Of a stretch of 24,480 bases of DNA, positions 22,858 to 24,480 are shown piece after piece (position 1 is the first letter of the stretch; every line of letters begins with the position of its first letter). The position numbers and the translations under genes were made by a program. This DNA is from an uncultured Faecalibacterium sp. GTDB lineage: Bacteria > Bacillota > Clostridia > Oscillospirales > Ruminococcaceae. Where the stretch lies: positions 1 through 24,480 of the forward strand of contig CAKTCY010000031.1 in the NCBI GenBank assembly GCA_934540955.1. Direction: 5' to 3'. The notes below the pieces were generated by a model, which was not told the DNA's origin, made no database searches, and worked only from the letters and a program-made list of their open reading frames with translations.

Positions 22858-23169
22858 TCAGCCGCCGAACAGGCCGAAAAAGCTGGTGTGGGTCACGCCC
22901 AGCACAAGGAAAAGAGCGATCAAAGCGAACAGCATGCCGATGATGATATCCATCTGGTGTACCGTGAGCGGGAATTTATCGTAAAGCTTTTCCTTGGGGT
23001 TTACAAAGTCCTTGCTGCCGTTGTCCAGCAGGCGCTTTTTGCCCTGCTCAAAATCGGCCTTCTGCGCCTGCAATTCAGCCTGCTGGCGGGCAAGTTCTGC
23101 CTCGCGGGCGGCCAGTGCGGCCTCGCGGCGTTCAAGCTCGGTCTGGGTGTCCGGGGTGGGCTGTGCCAT
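22858..23169 (-). CDS. Small coiled-coil membrane protein, 103 residues
   Basis: I do not recognise a named family. Residues about 10-48 are a charged Ala/Glu/Arg/Gln heptad-like coiled coil (LERREAALAAREAELARQQA and onward). A polar linker with FVNPKEKLYDKFPLT follows, then one membrane helix (about 73-96) and a short glycine-rich tail. It is probably a tail-anchored or single-pass protein with the coil in the cytoplasm. ATG 23169 is chosen because GGAGG lies 8 bases upstream; the frame is open further back but runs through the promoter. It precedes the M16 peptidase gene and may be cotranscribed with it. A functional link is inference only. Confidence 0.75.
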   Translation of the reverse strand: MAQPTPDTQTELERREAALAAREAELARQQAELQAQKADFEQGKKRLLDNGSKDFVNPKEKLYDKFPLTVHQMDIIIGMLFALIALFLVLGVTHTSFFGLFGG

Positions 23170-23206
23170 GGAAAGTCCCTCCTGTAAGCATAAGATGTTT
23201 TTCCTT

Positions 23207-23212
23207 ATGATA
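23207..23212 (-). promoter_or_regulatory. Extended -10 element for the coiled-coil/M16 operon
   Basis: On the minus strand TGG-TATCAT, 37 bases before the start codon. Seventeen bases upstream is only a T tract, the tail of the preceding terminator, so the -35 is poor and the extended -10 would have to carry the promoter. Confidence 0.45.
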
Positions 23213-23228
23213 CCACAAAAATGTGGAC

Positions 23229-23263
23229 AAAAAAAGCACCCGCAGTGCAAAGACTGCGGGTGC
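23229..23263 (-). terminator. Terminator of the sugar ABC operon
   Basis: A perfect 11-bp GC-rich stem (23236-23246 with 23253-23263, loop of six) is followed on the minus strand by seven Ts. It lies about 20 bases after the permease stop. Confidence 0.92.
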
Positions 23264-23283
23264 AAAGGGGGATGATGAGGAGA

Positions 23284-24282
23284 TTACTTCTTAGCCAGAT
23301 ACTTGCGGATATCAATGGCGACAGCCACGATAATGACAAGGCCCTGAACGATGTAGGTGTAGGAGGAGTTGACGTTCATGAACTGCAGAGCGACCTTCAT
23401 CAGCTCAAAGACCAGAACGCCGACCAGAACGCCGGGAACAGTACCAACGCCGCCGGTGGTGGAAACACCGCCGATGGTGCAGGCTGCGATGGCGTCCAGC
23501 TCATAGCCCATTGCAGTGTTGACGGATGCGCCGCCGGACTTTGCAGCCAGCAGGCAGCCTGCCAGACCGAACATGCAGGAGGCCAGAATGTAGATGCGGA
23601 TCTTGGTGGCGTAAACGTTGACACCGGCCACCTCAGCAGCAGCCTCGTTGCCGCCGATGGCGTACATATACTTACCGTGGCGGGTCTTGTTGTACAGGAA
23701 CCAGAAGCAGACAGCCACGATCAGGGCGATCCAGATCAGCACGGGAACGGCAAGGATGGTGTTGGAGGCCAGAGAGGTGAAGTTTTTGTTCAAAGAGCCG
23801 ATGGGGGTACCGCCGGTGTACACAAGGCAGATACCGTAGACCACCTGCTGCATACCCAAGGTAGCAATGAAGGGCTGCACCTTCAGGTAGCTGACCACCA
23901 GTCCGTTGCACAGACCCACGATGGCGCAGATGGCAATGACCAGAATGAACACCACGGGGGTGGACAGGGTGGGCATATTGGGGTAGAACTTGCCGGAAGC
24001 GCCTTCGGTCTGCGCAAAAATGCAGGCAAGGCAGGCGGCAAAACCAGCCAGACGGCCAGCGGACAGGTCGTTACCGGTGGTGATCAGGCAGCCGGAAATG
24101 CCCAGCGCGATGATGTAGCGGATGGACACATTCTTGAACAGGTTGATCATGTTGGTGCCGGAGAAGAAGTTGGGGTGCATGATGCCAACGATCAGAGTGA
24201 TGGCCAGCATCATCATAATAATGGCGTTGTTGCTGAGCCACTTGCCCACAGCCTTGCCATTCAATTTTTTGGTAGCTTCCAC
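23284..24282 (-). CDS. mglC: Sugar ABC transporter permease, MglC-like
   Basis: A 332-residue membrane permease of the BPD_transp_2 (RbsC/MglC/XylH) family, with about 9-10 hydrophobic segments. Marks include PNFFSGTNMINLFKNVS at the N-terminus and the helix LITTGNDLSAGRLAGFAACL. Others are VQPFIATLGMQQVVYGI, the coupling loop YAIGGNEAAAEVAGVNV near 225, and AACTIGGVSTTGGVGTVPG near 285. The overall sequence is closest to the galactose/methyl-galactoside permease MglC as I remember it. The start codon is GTG (24282-24280), with AAGGAGG 9 bases upstream; no ATG fits better. It follows the ATPase gene by 18 bases, so the two form an operon ended by the terminator at 23229-23263. The exact sugar cannot be confirmed because the binding-protein gene lies outside. 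Confidence 0.93.
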   Translation of the reverse strand: MEATKKLNGKAVGKWLSNNAIIMMMLAITLIVGIMHPNFFSGTNMINLFKNVSIRYIIALGISGCLITTGNDLSAGRLAGFAACLACIFAQTEGASGKFYPNMPTLSTPVVFILVIAICAIVGLCNGLVVSYLKVQPFIATLGMQQVVYGICLVYTGGTPIGSLNKNFTSLASNTILAVPVLIWIALIVAVCFWFLYNKTRHGKYMYAIGGNEAAAEVAGVNVYATKIRIYILASCMFGLAGCLLAAKSGGASVNTAMGYELDAIAACTIGGVSTTGGVGTVPGVLVGVLVFELMKVALQFMNVNSSYTYIVQGLVIIVAVAIDIRKYLAKK

Positions 24283-24300
24283 GATAGACAGCCTCCTTAA

Positions 24301-24480
24301 TTACTGATTTGCCGCAGCTGCGTCAGGTGCGGTCTCGAACTGGGTAGCCAGCGCCATGATGTTCTCCTGCGTGGCATCCTTACCGTTGATAAAGCCGGTG
24401 ATACGGCCATCGCACATGACCATGACACGGTTGGACATACCGATGATCTCGCTCATTTCAGAGGAGATCATGATAATGCT
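24301..24480 (-). CDS. mglA: Sugar ABC transporter ATPase, MglA-like, C-terminal 59 residues (truncated by window edge)
   Basis: Only the 3' end is inside the window; the frame runs from 24480 to TAA at 24303-24301. The visible sequence [19 protein letters not shown] is followed by [26 protein letters not shown]. This is the end of the second nucleotide-binding domain of RbsA/MglA-type ATPases: the SSE(M/L)xEIxGMSDR region and the GRI-G-ATQE-IM-LAT tail. The Ala/Asp-rich end ([11 protein letters not shown]) is specific to this protein. It is encoded just before the permease in the usual mgl order (binding protein, ATPase, permease). Confidence 0.92.
   Translation of the reverse strand, partial: SIIMISSEMSEIIGMSNRVMVMCDGRITGFINGKDATQENIMALATQFETAPDAAAANQ

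Noticed and set aside
23221..24300. 359-codon plus-strand open frame opposite mglC.
   Set aside because: Begins in the mgl terminator and is an antisense shadow of a clear permease.
1..24480. CRISPR arrays, tRNA or rRNA genes, insertion sequences, prophage genes.
   Set aside because: I looked for spaced direct repeats, transposase or integrase motifs and tRNA-like cloverleaves and saw none.

Overview
The window looks like chromosomal DNA of a high-GC, Gram-positive gut anaerobe of the Oscillospiraceae (Ruminococcaceae), most like Faecalibacterium. This is inferred from several things: the Clostridia-type cluster of a flavoprotein, cmk, plsC and a fused ispH-rpsA gene; an S-box (SAM-I) riboswitch before metK; a divergent 380-residue PRPP synthetase; strong GGAGG ribosome binding sites; and protein sequences resembling that genus as I remember it. 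No database search was possible. I see no phage, plasmid, insertion sequence, CRISPR array, rRNA or tRNA. This is mostly core housekeeping DNA with a few accessory or regulatory oddities.

Left part (1-3300): the 3' end of a Bax-inhibitor-1 family membrane protein, a membrane-anchored M23/LytM-domain protein, and on the minus strand an MFS transporter with its probable TetR-family repressor. A 7-5-7 operator (TACARAC-N5-GTCTGTA) lies before each of those two genes, which suggests repressor-controlled efflux with autoregulation.

Central housekeeping block (3250-9530, plus strand): an HI0933-type flavoprotein, cytidylate kinase, a 1-acyl-glycerol-3-phosphate acyltransferase-like protein and the IspH-S1 fusion form one operon behind a clear promoter. 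They link nucleotide, phospholipid, isoprenoid and translation functions. A GtrA-family membrane protein carrying a decarboxylase beta-subunit-like segment, a 44-residue one-helix protein and deoC follow.

Regulatory and nucleotide block (9530-13800): a membrane GGDEF protein, then metK under a consensus promoter and a SAM riboswitch with its terminator, then PRPP synthetase. A two-gene ABC system follows (13899-17875): a LolD/MacB-type ATPase and a large FtsX-type permease with a long extracytoplasmic coiled coil.

Right part (17876-24480): a candidate small RNA, then minus-strand genes: a purine (NCS2/AzgA-like) permease, an M16C zinc metallopeptidase paired with a small coiled-coil membrane protein, and the end of an Mgl-type sugar ABC operon (ATPase C-terminus and permease). 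A 530-base intergenic region (19526-20055) holds the purine-permease promoter, a palindrome shared with the metK promoter, a strong minus-strand terminator and a highly folded element that may be a genome repeat.

The items most worth a second look are the GGADGPT segment inside the GtrA protein (8353-8460), the candidate small RNA with a CCUCC motif (about 17940-18056), the composition break and internal start inside ispH-rpsA, and the shared ATAAGT-N3-ACTTAT palindrome.
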